From Actinosynnema sp. ALI-1.44 (GTDB taxonomy: Bacteria; Actinomycetota; Actinomycetes; Mycobacteriales; Pseudonocardiaceae): a stretch of 64,000 nucleotides of DNA. Each line of letters starts with the position of its first letter. Position 1 is the stretch's first letter. The DNA is taken from assembly GCF_001984155.1 (NCBI RefSeq), contig NZ_MTQO01000046.1:1-64000 (forward strand), given 5' to 3'. Positions 52,269 through 60,325 of the stretch are shown in pieces. The translations under genes and the position numbers were made by a program. Under the pieces are notes generated by a model. That model was not told the DNA's origin, ran no database searches, and saw nothing but the letters and a program-made list of their open reading frames with translations.

Positions 52269-52550
52269 GTGACTGCCCGACCGGAGCGGGGCGACCTGTT
52301 CGAACCCGCCTGCCCGACCCGTCAGCTGCTGGATCGCATCGGGACGAAATGGACCTCGATGGCGGTCAAGGCGCTCGCCGACGCCGCGCCCGCCGAGATG
52401 CGGTTCGCCGAGGTGCGGCGCCGGATGCCCGGCGTCTCGCAGAAGATGCTGTCGGTGACCCTGCGGAGCATGGTCCGCGACGGCCTCGTGGCACGCCGGG
52501 TGGAACCGACCGTGCCGCCACGCGTGCACTACCGGCTCACCGACGAGTGA
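52269..52550 (+). CDS. HxlR family regulator, short
   Basis: 93 residues from GTG 52269. ACPTRQLLDRIGTKWTSMAV then MRFAEVRRRMPGVSQKMLSV and TLRSMVRDGLVARR form the HxlR winged helix. It stops at YRLTDE, where family members continue for 10-20 residues with G..L.P....L..W, so the C-terminal helix is shortened. It is divergent from the dead hydrolase, its probable former target. Confidence 0.8.
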   Translation: MTARPERGDLFEPACPTRQLLDRIGTKWTSMAVKALADAAPAEMRFAEVRRRMPGVSQKMLSVTLRSMVRDGLVARRVEPTVPPRVHYRLTDE

Positions 52551-52562
52551 CAAGATCATCCT

Positions 52563-53462
52563 GTGCTGCTGTCGCCCCGGGTGCGTCCCGGTGATCGTGT
52601 CCGCCTGGTTTCCCCGGCCAGTTTCCCCAGCCCGGAGCTGCTCGCCGAGTCCGCCGAGGTCCTGCGCGGGTGGGGGCTGGTGGTCGAGGTCGGCGACCAC
52701 GCGCTCGACCAGTGGGGTTACATGGCGGGCCGCGATGAGGACCGGCTCAGAGACCTCAACGACGCGTTCCGCGATCCCGGCGTCCGCGCGGTGTTCGCCA
52801 CCCGGGGTGGCGCGGGCGCGTACCGCATCGCGGACCGCATCGACTTCGACGCTGTGCGAGCCGATCCGAAGCCGGTCGTGGGATTCAGCGACATCACGAA
52901 CGTGCACCTCGCGCTCTGGCGGCACTGCCGTCTCGCCGGGATCCACGGGTTCCTGGCCGGGCGACGCTCGGCGGCCGCGACCCGGAGCCTGCTGATGAGC
53001 AGCGAACCCGTCACGCTCCACCGCGATCCGGGGGCGATGGCGGTCGCCGCCGAGGTACCCGGCACGGCCACCGGGAATCTCGTCGGCGGGCACCTGGGGA
53101 CGATCGCGCACGCCGTCGGCGTGGGGTTGCCCAGTCTGGCCGGTGCGATCCTGTTCGCCGAGGCGGAACGGGCCATCGGCATCGGCCAGATCGATCGTCA
53201 GCTGACCCAGCTCATCCGCTCCGGGAGTCTGCGGGGACTGCGCGGCGTCGCACTCGGCCGTTTTCCCGGCTTCGACGACTACGTCGACCGAGGCTGGAAC
53301 CTGGTCGACGTCTTCCGGGACCGGCTGGGTGCGCTGGACGTGCCGGTGCTCGGCGGCATCGACGTCGGGCACGGCTCGGAGCCGTTGTCCGTGCCGTTGG
53401 GCCCGATCGCTGTCCTGGACACGGATGCGGGGACTCTCACCGTGCAACCGGCGGTCAGGTGA
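52563..53462 (+). CDS. S66 family LD-carboxypeptidase-like protein
   Basis: 299 residues, GTG 52563. Start VRPGDRVRLVSPASFPSPEL, then FATRGGAGAYRIADRIDFDA, nucleophile region KPVVGFSDITNVHLAL, Glu region VPGTATGNLVGGHLGTIAHA, and the His in GGIDVGHGSEPLSVPLG. The family includes muropeptide LD-carboxypeptidase and MccF-type microcin self-immunity peptidases, which cleave acyl-sulfamoyl adenylates. Which applies here is open. Confidence 0.88.
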   Translation: MLLSPRVRPGDRVRLVSPASFPSPELLAESAEVLRGWGLVVEVGDHALDQWGYMAGRDEDRLRDLNDAFRDPGVRAVFATRGGAGAYRIADRIDFDAVRADPKPVVGFSDITNVHLALWRHCRLAGIHGFLAGRRSAAATRSLLMSSEPVTLHRDPGAMAVAAEVPGTATGNLVGGHLGTIAHAVGVGLPSLAGAILFAEAERAIGIGQIDRQLTQLIRSGSLRGLRGVALGRFPGFDDYVDRGWNLVDVFRDRLGALDVPVLGGIDVGHGSEPLSVPLGPIAVLDTDAGTLTVQPAVR

Positions 53463-53475
53463 GGGCTGCGCCCGC

Positions 53476-53913
53476 TCACTCGCCGGGCTGCTGTGGGACC
53501 TCGACCGGGGCCCACAGGCTGGGCAGGTTGACCACGATGCCCTCCTGGCTGCTGCGCGAAATGATCACCACGGCGGGTTCGCCCGTGGGATTCTCCTCGC
53601 GGTGCGGCACGTAGGGCGGGACGAAGATGTAGTCGCCGGGTTCGGTCTCCAGCCGGATCTCCTTGTCACCGTCGGCGAACACGAACACCGGATGGCCGGA
53701 CTTGACGTAGATCGCGGTCTCCGCCTCGCCGTGGTGGTGGTCGCCGGAGTTCGTGTTCGGGCCGACGTGCGTCTCACCCATCCAGATCTTCGACGACCCG
53801 ACTGTCTTGCCGGACACCGCCTCCAGCCGGGTCATCCCGGTGGTCTGGTTGGTGTCGCCCGTCAGCTCGGCGCCCCGGATGTGCCGCAACGGCTGGTGCC
53901 ACTCGTCGGTCAT
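53476..53913 (-). CDS. Cupin domain protein
   Basis: 145 residues, ATG 53913. Cupin motif 1 is GDHHHGEAETAIYVKSG with three consecutive His and Glu; motif 2 is GDYIFVPPYVPHREEN. A mononuclear metal site is therefore likely. Its start overlaps the stop of the next gene by four bases. Function unknown. Confidence 0.85.
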   Translation of the reverse strand: MTDEWHQPLRHIRGAELTGDTNQTTGMTRLEAVSGKTVGSSKIWMGETHVGPNTNSGDHHHGEAETAIYVKSGHPVFVFADGDKEIRLETEPGDYIFVPPYVPHREENPTGEPAVVIISRSSQEGIVVNLPSLWAPVEVPQQPGE

Positions 53914-54608
53914 GGTGTGCCTTCCCGGTCGTGCTGCGGTTGGGTCAGGGTGGCTGCGGCTTCTCGTGCGGCCGCGGCGACTCGTGGCCAGTGCGGATGG
54001 CGGACGTAGTCGGTGTCGGACTCGGCGGGGATCGCCCGTGCGAGGTCCAGCAGCCTGTGGATGACCTCGGCCTCGGCGTGGTCGCGCAGGAGGGTGCCGA
54101 TGGTGGATCCGGGGTCACCGAGGATGTCGTCGCGCAGCATCCAGCCGATCCGGTAGGTCAGGGCGTGGTTGAACCGCGGGGGATCGGTGGTCTGCCCGAT
54201 GACGTCGAGCGCGTGGACGACTTCGATGCGGCGAGCCTGGTAGCGCACGCCGGTCTGCGCGTCGCTGATCCGGTTCCAGCCCCGCGCGATCTCCTCGGCC
54301 TTCTCCTTCGTCGGCCAGGCCGAGCCCAGGTGCTCGCGCACGGCGGGACTGTGGACGCCCTGGACCCGGAAATCGGTCAGGTGCCGCCGCTGCACGATCA
54401 TCCGGACCAGGCCGCGGGCGCCGCGGTGCCTGCCGAGGACCTCGACCTGGTCTCCGCCGCTTCCCCAGAGCGGTTCGACCAGCCACAGTTTGGTGCCGGG
54501 GGAGAAGTGCTTCAGGCCGGCTCGCACTTCCGCACCACCAGGGCCGTGTGAGGTCAGGGGCGCCACGTTGGCGACCACGCACCACCGCACCGCGTCCTGT
54601 TCCTCCAC
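53910..54608 (-). CDS. Hypothetical two-part protein
   Basis: 232 residues from GTG 54608. The N-terminal part reads RWCVVANVAPLTSHGPGGAE then VRAGLKHFSPGTKLWLVEPL, a beta-rich module; the C-terminal half is helical with YRIGWMLRDDILGDPGST and HAEAEVIHRLLDLARAIP, somewhat like the SCO4402 family. It overlaps the cupin gene by four bases, so the two are co-expressed. Function unknown. Confidence 0.65.
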   Translation of the reverse strand: MEEQDAVRWCVVANVAPLTSHGPGGAEVRAGLKHFSPGTKLWLVEPLWGSGGDQVEVLGRHRGARGLVRMIVQRRHLTDFRVQGVHSPAVREHLGSAWPTKEKAEEIARGWNRISDAQTGVRYQARRIEVVHALDVIGQTTDPPRFNHALTYRIGWMLRDDILGDPGSTIGTLLRDHAEAEVIHRLLDLARAIPAESDTDYVRHPHWPRVAAAAREAAATLTQPQHDREGTP

Positions 54609-54636
54609 GAGCGTGAGTATTCCGGGTCGCAGCGTC

Positions 54637-54679
54637 TTGACACACGGACGTCCCCGAATTCAAGATGATGTCATCATCT
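54637..54679 (+). promoter_or_regulatory. Promoter with overlapping 17-bp palindrome
   Basis: TTGACA at 54637-54642 and CAAGAT at 54661-54666 (18-base spacer) form a plausible sigma-70-type promoter. AGATGATG-T-CATCATCT at 54663-54679 is a perfect palindrome overlapping the -10, the place for a repressor. Confidence 0.55.
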
Positions 54680-54711
54680 GGATGATCAGAACATCTGAAA
54701 GTGGGGGACGG

Positions 54712-56733
54712 GTGACCATCGATACGCCACGGCGGCCGGTCAACAAGACCATCGGCGGAGTGGCCTTCACCGATCCGTACGACTGGCTCGGCGCGGACAC
54801 CGAGGAAGTACGGTCCTGGCAGGACAAGCAGGTCGACGCGGCCGTCACCGCGATCCGGGCTTCTCCGCACTTCGAGCCGACGTTGCGGGCGCTGCGTGAC
54901 CTGCCATCCGCTGTCGACGGCGCATTGGGAGCGCCAGTGGCGGTGGCGGGCAGGGAATTCCGGATCGGACGCAACGGCGACGGGACCGCGCAAGCCATCC
55001 GCGTCACGGACGGCAGCGGTGAACGCGTCCTGCTCGACGCGGCCGACGTGACCGCACGGCGAGGTGACGGGAGGCCGACGACCTTCCTCTACGCGATCCC
55101 GTCACCTGACGGGCGACGGCTGGCGTTCAGCCACTCCGCGGGCGGCGAACCGTTCGGCCACTACGGCGTGGTCGACGTGGACTCCGGGCACCTGCTGGAC
55201 GTCGCCGAACCGGCGATGCAGGGCAACATGCTGCGCGTCGAGTGGCTGCCCGACGGCTCCGGGTTCTTCCTGCACGGCCGTACGGCGGACGGCCGTCACG
55301 CGCTGCGGTTCGCCGCCGTGACCGGCGACGTGCACCACCCCGAGGCGATCTTCGAGTTCGGCGACGTCTCACCGACCGCCCTCGGGCTCACCCCACAGGT
55401 GTCGCCGTCGGGCCGGTTCGTCCTCGGCGTCACCGTGCCGCACGAGTACGTCGCCTCGGTGATCGGTGACCTGACCACCGGGCACTGGCGGCGGTTCACA
55501 CCGGTGGACTTCACTCAGGAACTGCACGGCACCTGGCTCGACGACGAGACCTACCTGGCGATCGTCACGGACACACCCCGTGGGCGTGTCGTGGCGATCC
55601 CGGTGGCCACCTCCACCGACCAGGAGACCTGGACCGAGATCATCCCCGCTGGCGACAGGGTGCTGCGGTCGTTGGACATCGTAGGCGGCCGGATTGTTGT
55701 CTCGGCGCTGAAGGACGTTGCGCTGGACATCAGCGTGCACGAACCCGACGGCACGCTCGTCGGCACCGCCCCGCTGCCGCCCGCCAGTGCGTCCTACGGG
55801 CTCGTGCTCGACCGGGTCAGGCCACGGTCGGACAACTTCTCCTTCTACGCCAACACATTCACCACCGCCGACACGCTGTACCAGTTGGACGTGGCCGACC
55901 TCCGCCTTGACGTGCTCCAGGCCGGTCGTGAACTGGCGGGCATCACGTCCGAGCAGTTCTTCGCCACGTCGAAGGACGGCACCCGCATCCCGTACTTCGT
56001 CCTGGCCGGACCGGGCGGCAACCGCGGGAAACCGGCGCTGGTCAACGCCTACGGCGGCTTCAACATCCCCTGGCTGCCGGTGTTCCTCGGCGACAACACC
56101 CCGTTCGTCCAGGCGGGTGGCATCTATGTCCGCGCCACCCTGCGCGGTGGCAGCGAATACGGCCGTGACTGGTACGAATCCGGCCGCAGGCAGCACAAGC
56201 AGAACGTCTTCGACGACCTGCGCGCGGTCGCCGAAGACCTGCTCGCCCGTGGCATCGCGAGCACACTGGCGTTTCACGGCGCGTCGAACGGCGGCCTGGT
56301 CGCCGGTGTCGCCGCGACGCAGCAGCCGGACCTGTGGCGTGCGGTCGTGGCCCAGGTTCCCGTGCTCGACGTGCTCGAACCGCTGGCCGGTGTGGATGGC
56401 GCCGAGGCCATCCGCGCGGTGTACGCCAAGGACTACGGCGATCCCGACGATCCGGGCGACGCCCCGGTCCTCGCCGCGTACTCGCCGTACCACAACGTCC
56501 AGCCGGGCGTGGCCTATCCGGCCGTGCTGCAGGTGATCGGTGAGCACGACATCGGCTGCCCGCCCGTGCAGGGCCGGAAGTTCACCGCTGCCCTGCAACA
56601 CGCGTCGACCAGCGATCACCCGGTCCTGCTGCGGGTGTGGCGGGACGTCGGCCACGGCAGCATCGACCCCGCGATCGCCGCGGAGACCCGCGCCGAGATA
56701 CTGGCGTTCCTGCTGGACCAGTTGGGCATCTGA
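54712..56733 (+). CDS. Prolyl oligopeptidase family serine peptidase (S9A)
   Basis: 673 residues from GTG 54712. An N-terminal beta-propeller (repeats such as IPSPDGRRLAFSHSAGGEPF and VEWLPDGSGFFLHG) gates a C-terminal alpha/beta hydrolase domain. Catalytic Ser is in AFHGASNGGLVAGV, Asp in VIGEHDIGCPP, His in WRDVGHGS. LRGGSEYGRDWYESGRRQHK is the S9A hallmark. No signal peptide, so cytoplasmic. It cleaves short peptides after proline. Confidence 0.93.
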   Translation: MTIDTPRRPVNKTIGGVAFTDPYDWLGADTEEVRSWQDKQVDAAVTAIRASPHFEPTLRALRDLPSAVDGALGAPVAVAGREFRIGRNGDGTAQAIRVTDGSGERVLLDAADVTARRGDGRPTTFLYAIPSPDGRRLAFSHSAGGEPFGHYGVVDVDSGHLLDVAEPAMQGNMLRVEWLPDGSGFFLHGRTADGRHALRFAAVTGDVHHPEAIFEFGDVSPTALGLTPQVSPSGRFVLGVTVPHEYVASVIGDLTTGHWRRFTPVDFTQELHGTWLDDETYLAIVTDTPRGRVVAIPVATSTDQETWTEIIPAGDRVLRSLDIVGGRIVVSALKDVALDISVHEPDGTLVGTAPLPPASASYGLVLDRVRPRSDNFSFYANTFTTADTLYQLDVADLRLDVLQAGRELAGITSEQFFATSKDGTRIPYFVLAGPGGNRGKPALVNAYGGFNIPWLPVFLGDNTPFVQAGGIYVRATLRGGSEYGRDWYESGRRQHKQNVFDDLRAVAEDLLARGIASTLAFHGASNGGLVAGVAATQQPDLWRAVVAQVPVLDVLEPLAGVDGAEAIRAVYAKDYGDPDDPGDAPVLAAYSPYHNVQPGVAYPAVLQVIGEHDIGCPPVQGRKFTAALQHASTSDHPVLLRVWRDVGHGSIDPAIAAETRAEILAFLLDQLGI

Positions 56734-56946
56734 CCGTTCCTGTCGGAGAGCGTCGACCTGCCAGCGGGCGTCGCTCGTTACAGATGGTGGACAACCGACT
56801 ACGTAGCCAACTGTGGGTGTTCGGAGCCGGAGTGGCCGTGGATCACCTTCCACGGCCGCTCCGACGAGTCGCTCACCGCGATCCAGGTGATCGAGGCGGC
56901 CCGGCGGGGGCGTTGGCCGTGGGAACTGGCCACTGCTCGGCAATGA
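56734..56946 (+). pseudogene. C-terminal gene remnant
   Basis: An open frame directly after the peptidase stop reads VARYRWWTTDYVANCGCSEP then EWPWITFHGRSDESLTAIQV and ends WPWELATARQ with TGA at 56944-56946. Composition is protein-like, but there is no ATG, GTG or TTG in frame. It looks like the end of a lost gene. No family recognised. Confidence 0.35.
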
Positions 56947-56956
56947 CTCCGATAGT

Positions 56957-58198
56957 GTGACCGCCGTGGCACAGCGGATCCTGGTACGAGTGGAGGGGAT
57001 GGAGCAGGCGTGGGCCGATCCGTCCGAGGAGCAGCTGTTCGACCTGATCAGCGAGCTGAACCTGCGGAACCAGTACATGATCGTCGACCGGGTCGGCGCA
57101 CCCAACGACCAGTACTACATCCAGCTGCGCATCAGTGACGAACTGGACTTCTACGACATCGAGTACCGCGACGGCAGCCCGGACACGCACTTCACCGCCG
57201 TGGTGGACCGGGACAACGAGTTCGCCGCACAAGAACTGGTCTCACGAGTCATCACGCAGTGGGCGTTCGAGCGGGACGGCTGGCGTGAGGCGTTGCCGTG
57301 GCGACCGTGGACGCCGGAGAGGTGCAACTGCTGCGGCCAGACCATCACCACCAGCGGTCAGATCGACTTCCGCCTCTACCGGCCGGAAGTCGCGATCGAC
57401 ATGCCACGCGACGCCGTGCACGCTGTCAACCCCGGTCTGCTGCGGGTCGACGGTGTCGGCGCGTTCGCTCGCTGTCTGCTGCCGATCGCGCTGACCGAAG
57501 GCGTCACCATGGTGTTCGGTGCCTGGATGAAGATCAGCGACGCCGACCTGGAGCGCGCCGCGTCGGTGTGGCACGAGGACGCGTACAAGGACCTTGTGCT
57601 ACAAGGGACCTTCGCCAACGTGATCAAGCCGTGGGGCGAGGAGATCCTCGACGCGCCGCTCACCGCCGTGGTGCGCAACGTCGACGAGATCCCGTACGTC
57701 GACGCCTCGGATCACCCGCTGCTGCACCGGATGCTGACCGAGCCGTGGAACCGGGACTACGTGCTCGGCTTCTTCGGCGTCGCGCTGCCGGTGACCTTCC
57801 GGGAGTCCATCGGCGGCGACTGGACCATCGAGCGCACGGCCGGGTTGGCGGCCAGGGTCGAAGGCACGACCCTGACGTTCACCGGACCGGGCCGCACTGT
57901 CCACATCGACCAGTTCACCGCCGGGCGCGACCGCCCGGCCGAGGAGTTCCTCAACACGTTGCTCAAGGGCGCGCCGGACGTACCGGTGTCGCAGTCCAGC
58001 AGGCAGGAAACAGGCGTCGAGGTCCGGTACTGCTTCTGGCTCGCCAATACCGTCGACGGCAAGCAGCAGAATGAGGTCTATTGCTTCGTGGCGTGGCCGG
58101 GGGCGGTTCTGCGGGTTGTGTTCGTTCACGACGACCCCTCGGAAACGGAACGCGCGTGGGCGATGCACGTCTTCAACTCCGTGCAGTACCACGGGTAA
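56957..58198 (+). CDS. Hypothetical protein with DUF2199-like middle
   Basis: 413 residues from GTG 56957; GTG 56966 is also possible. Residues 1-110 (LNLRNQYMIVDRVGAPNDQY, DIEYRDGSPDTHFTAVVD) form an alpha/beta domain of unknown type. Near residue 120 RCNCCGQTITTSG begins a DUF2199-like part that runs to about 280 and includes FGAWMKISDADLERAASVWH. The last 110 residues (VEVRYCFWLANTVDGKQQNE, AWPGAVLRVVFVHDD) are a separate domain. Soluble. Function unknown. Confidence 0.65.
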   Translation: MTAVAQRILVRVEGMEQAWADPSEEQLFDLISELNLRNQYMIVDRVGAPNDQYYIQLRISDELDFYDIEYRDGSPDTHFTAVVDRDNEFAAQELVSRVITQWAFERDGWREALPWRPWTPERCNCCGQTITTSGQIDFRLYRPEVAIDMPRDAVHAVNPGLLRVDGVGAFARCLLPIALTEGVTMVFGAWMKISDADLERAASVWHEDAYKDLVLQGTFANVIKPWGEEILDAPLTAVVRNVDEIPYVDASDHPLLHRMLTEPWNRDYVLGFFGVALPVTFRESIGGDWTIERTAGLAARVEGTTLTFTGPGRTVHIDQFTAGRDRPAEEFLNTLLKGAPDVPVSQSSRQETGVEVRYCFWLANTVDGKQQNEVYCFVAWPGAVLRVVFVHDDPSETERAWAMHVFNSVQYHG

Positions 58199-58215
58199 CC
58201 GTCAGGGGAGAAGTC

Positions 58216-58692
58216 GTGACGCAAACAGTCGGCAATTCGGTCCGCAATCTCGCGCGAACCTGGTCGGCGCTGCTGGGCATGGCGCTCGCGATTTTCACGG
58301 TCGTGTTCGTGTTGGCCTACGGAGACCTCACCAAAGGCTTGGTCATCGCGAGCCTCGTGCTGTCGGTCGGCGCGATCGCGGTGGCGGCGGCGGCGATCCT
58401 CAGGAAACGGATTCCGCTGCTCGTGCTGGCCCTGCTCCTCGCGTTCTCGGGTGCGGCCAGCGGCGGGCTCGGCCTAAAGACGGAGAAGCCCCGCGTGGAC
58501 TCGCTCCAGCAGGTCCATGGAGGGGCGGTTGTCCACGAGTTCGAGTTCGTGCACGTGGATGAGGCCCAGCTCGACCACGTCCGCGATCAGCACCCGCGCG
58601 GCGCCGAGCGGCAGACCGAGCCGGACCGCCAGCTCCGCGGTCGACTGCGGGGCCTGGCAGGCCAGGCAGATCGCCCGGTGGTCGGCACGTAA
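58216..58692 (+). CDS. Small membrane protein, tail read antisense to DUF742 gene
   Basis: GTG 58216 after GGGGAG. Three membrane helices occupy residues 15-90: LLGMALAIFTVVFVLAYGDL, VIASLVLSVGAIAVAAAAIL and LLVLALLLAFSGAASGGLG. From about residue 88 the frame passes through the complement of the DUF742 gene for 219 bases and gives a charged, improbable tail. The original stop seems lost. The first 90 residues are the credible part. Function unknown. Confidence 0.6.
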   Translation: MTQTVGNSVRNLARTWSALLGMALAIFTVVFVLAYGDLTKGLVIASLVLSVGAIAVAAAAILRKRIPLLVLALLLAFSGAASGGLGLKTEKPRVDSLQQVHGGAVVHEFEFVHVDEAQLDHVRDQHPRGAERQTEPDRQLRGRLRGLAGQADRPVVGT

Positions 58693-59022
58693 CGCAGTCA
58701 GGTCCGTCTGCCGTCCGGGTGAGTAGGACAGCAGCGTCTCGAGTTCGAGGGTGTGCTGGGGCCGCGTGCGCCCGCCGGTCCGGGTGTACGGCCGTACGAG
58801 TGTGCGCGGCTCGTCCTCCTCGACCGGCTCGGCGAAAGGCAGGTCGTCCGGGTCGACCGGCTCCATGTACGGCTGGGTCACCGGTTGCTCCGATGCCCGA
58901 TCGTCCTGAGTTGACACCGGTTTCTCCGTCGACGAACGCAGCTGGAAATCATGGTCGGCCCATGTCTGGTAATCACCCCAGCCCCCGAAGAACAAGCCAC
59001 TGAGCTGACCGCTCTCGCCCAT
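58474..59022 (-). CDS. DUF742 family protein
   Basis: About 182 residues from ATG 59022; GTG 59034 is an alternative. The C-terminal 115 residues are DUF742: LVRPYTRTGGRTRPQHTLEL then ALRADHRAICLACQAPQSTA, ELAVRLGLPLGAARVLIADV and VELGLIHVHE, a winged-helix-like fold. An acidic, low-complexity N-terminus precedes it. In actinomycetes DUF742 normally sits in a conservon with a kinase, a roadblock protein and a small GTPase; none of these is present here. Confidence 0.85.
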   Translation of the reverse strand: MGESGQLSGLFFGGWGDYQTWADHDFQLRSSTEKPVSTQDDRASEQPVTQPYMEPVDPDDLPFAEPVEEDEPRTLVRPYTRTGGRTRPQHTLELETLLSYSPGRQTDLTALRADHRAICLACQAPQSTAELAVRLGLPLGAARVLIADVVELGLIHVHELELVDNRPSMDLLERVHAGLLRL

Positions 59023-59225
59023 GGCGGAATTCACCCACCCGCACTCGCCTGACGAAGGTGTGAGTTTAAGTTGGTTTCAGATTGTCACGCAATGGTTCAT
59101 CTGGGTTTTCGTAAGACGATCATAGTTGGTTAGTTTGTCACAGACAGGCTAGCAGTGGATCACCGCCGCGCCCAAGACCCGTTCGGCTGATCGAGTCGGC
59201 CGCCCTCGGCTCGTACCGTGGACGG

Positions 59226-60245
59226 ATGCCGTTACACAGGTGGAAAATCGGTCTTGTATCCGCATTGGTGGGCGCGTTGGCGATACCCACGCAAGCCGCG
59301 GCCGACCCCCGGCCGACGGCGGTTGTCTCCCTGGGGGACAGCGCGATGTCCGGCGAAGGCGCCGGCGACTACGAACCCGGCACCCGGGGCGAGAACGGCA
59401 ACTGGTGCCATCGCTCGACCCGCTCGATGATCCACCGGACCCAGCTCGCCGACCGCACGATCAACCTCGCGTGCTCCGGCGCGGACTCGGCGAACGTGTC
59501 GTTGGCGGACACCACCCACTACACCGAAGGATCACAGGCGAAACGCCTGATCGACATCGCCAAGCTGAACCGCGTAACCACAGTGATCGTGCAGGTCGGC
59601 GCGAATGACGAACCCGCCTTCGCGGACACTGTGGTCTCCTGCATCAAGGAATGGTTCAACCCGTTCAGCCCGGGCTGCGCCCCGCGTATGCGTCAGCAAT
59701 GGCCCGGTCGTCTCGCGGCAATGGCTCCCCGTGTGGAAACCGCGCTGGCCGACGTCAGGTCGGCGATGCGACAGGCCGGGTACGCGGATTCCTCGTACGC
59801 GTTGGTGCTGACTTCCTACGCCTCTCCGATCACCGAGAAGATGGACCCGTTGCTGCACGGTCCACAGGGGTGCCCGTTCAAGCTGGCCGACGGCAAGTAC
59901 GGCCGCACGGAGGCCGTACCGCAGTTCAACGAGGCACTGCGGGACGTGGCCACCCGTGCGGGCGTGCGGTTCCTGGACTTCTCCCGTGCCACCGAAGGCC
60001 GTGAGGCGTGCAGTGGCGGCGCTGACGCGTCCCGTGAGTGGCAACGCCGGGTGACAGTGGATCCGTACGCGCTGGTGTTCGGCGGACTGGACGCGGTCGG
60101 CATCCACCTGGCTCAGGAATCCTTCCACCCCAACGCGTCCGGGCACGCGCAACTGGGCAGGTGCGTCACGCAGTTCGTCCTGAGTGGAACCAACAGCGCG
60201 CGGTGCTTGGCGGGCAGCGACGGCAACCTGAACGCGGTCGGTTGA
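59226..60245 (+). CDS. Secreted SGNH/GDSL hydrolase
   Basis: 339 residues, ATG 59226. Signal peptide: IGLVSALVGALAIPTQAAA. Block I VVSLGDSAMSGEGAGDY holds the nucleophile Ser, block III VQVGANDEP the oxyanion Asn, and block V ESFHPNASGHAQLG the catalytic Asp/His position. Six or more cysteines suggest disulfides, as in the secreted Streptomyces lipases/esterases of this family. Substrate is likely an ester outside the cell. Confidence 0.9.
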   Translation: MPLHRWKIGLVSALVGALAIPTQAAADPRPTAVVSLGDSAMSGEGAGDYEPGTRGENGNWCHRSTRSMIHRTQLADRTINLACSGADSANVSLADTTHYTEGSQAKRLIDIAKLNRVTTVIVQVGANDEPAFADTVVSCIKEWFNPFSPGCAPRMRQQWPGRLAAMAPRVETALADVRSAMRQAGYADSSYALVLTSYASPITEKMDPLLHGPQGCPFKLADGKYGRTEAVPQFNEALRDVATRAGVRFLDFSRATEGREACSGGADASREWQRRVTVDPYALVFGGLDAVGIHLAQESFHPNASGHAQLGRCVTQFVLSGTNSARCLAGSDGNLNAVG

Positions 60246-60325
60246 GGACGGGCGGCCGGGTTCGGTCGGCGCGGTGACCGAACCCGGCCGGGGGCGGGAA
60301 GCAACGACGGCCGCATTTGGTTGCG

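Noticed and set aside
51810-53447. 545-codon minus-strand frame antisense to the S66 peptidase and HxlR genes
   Set aside because: Only its last 50 residues are meaningful (end of the dead hydrolase); the rest is antisense shadow.
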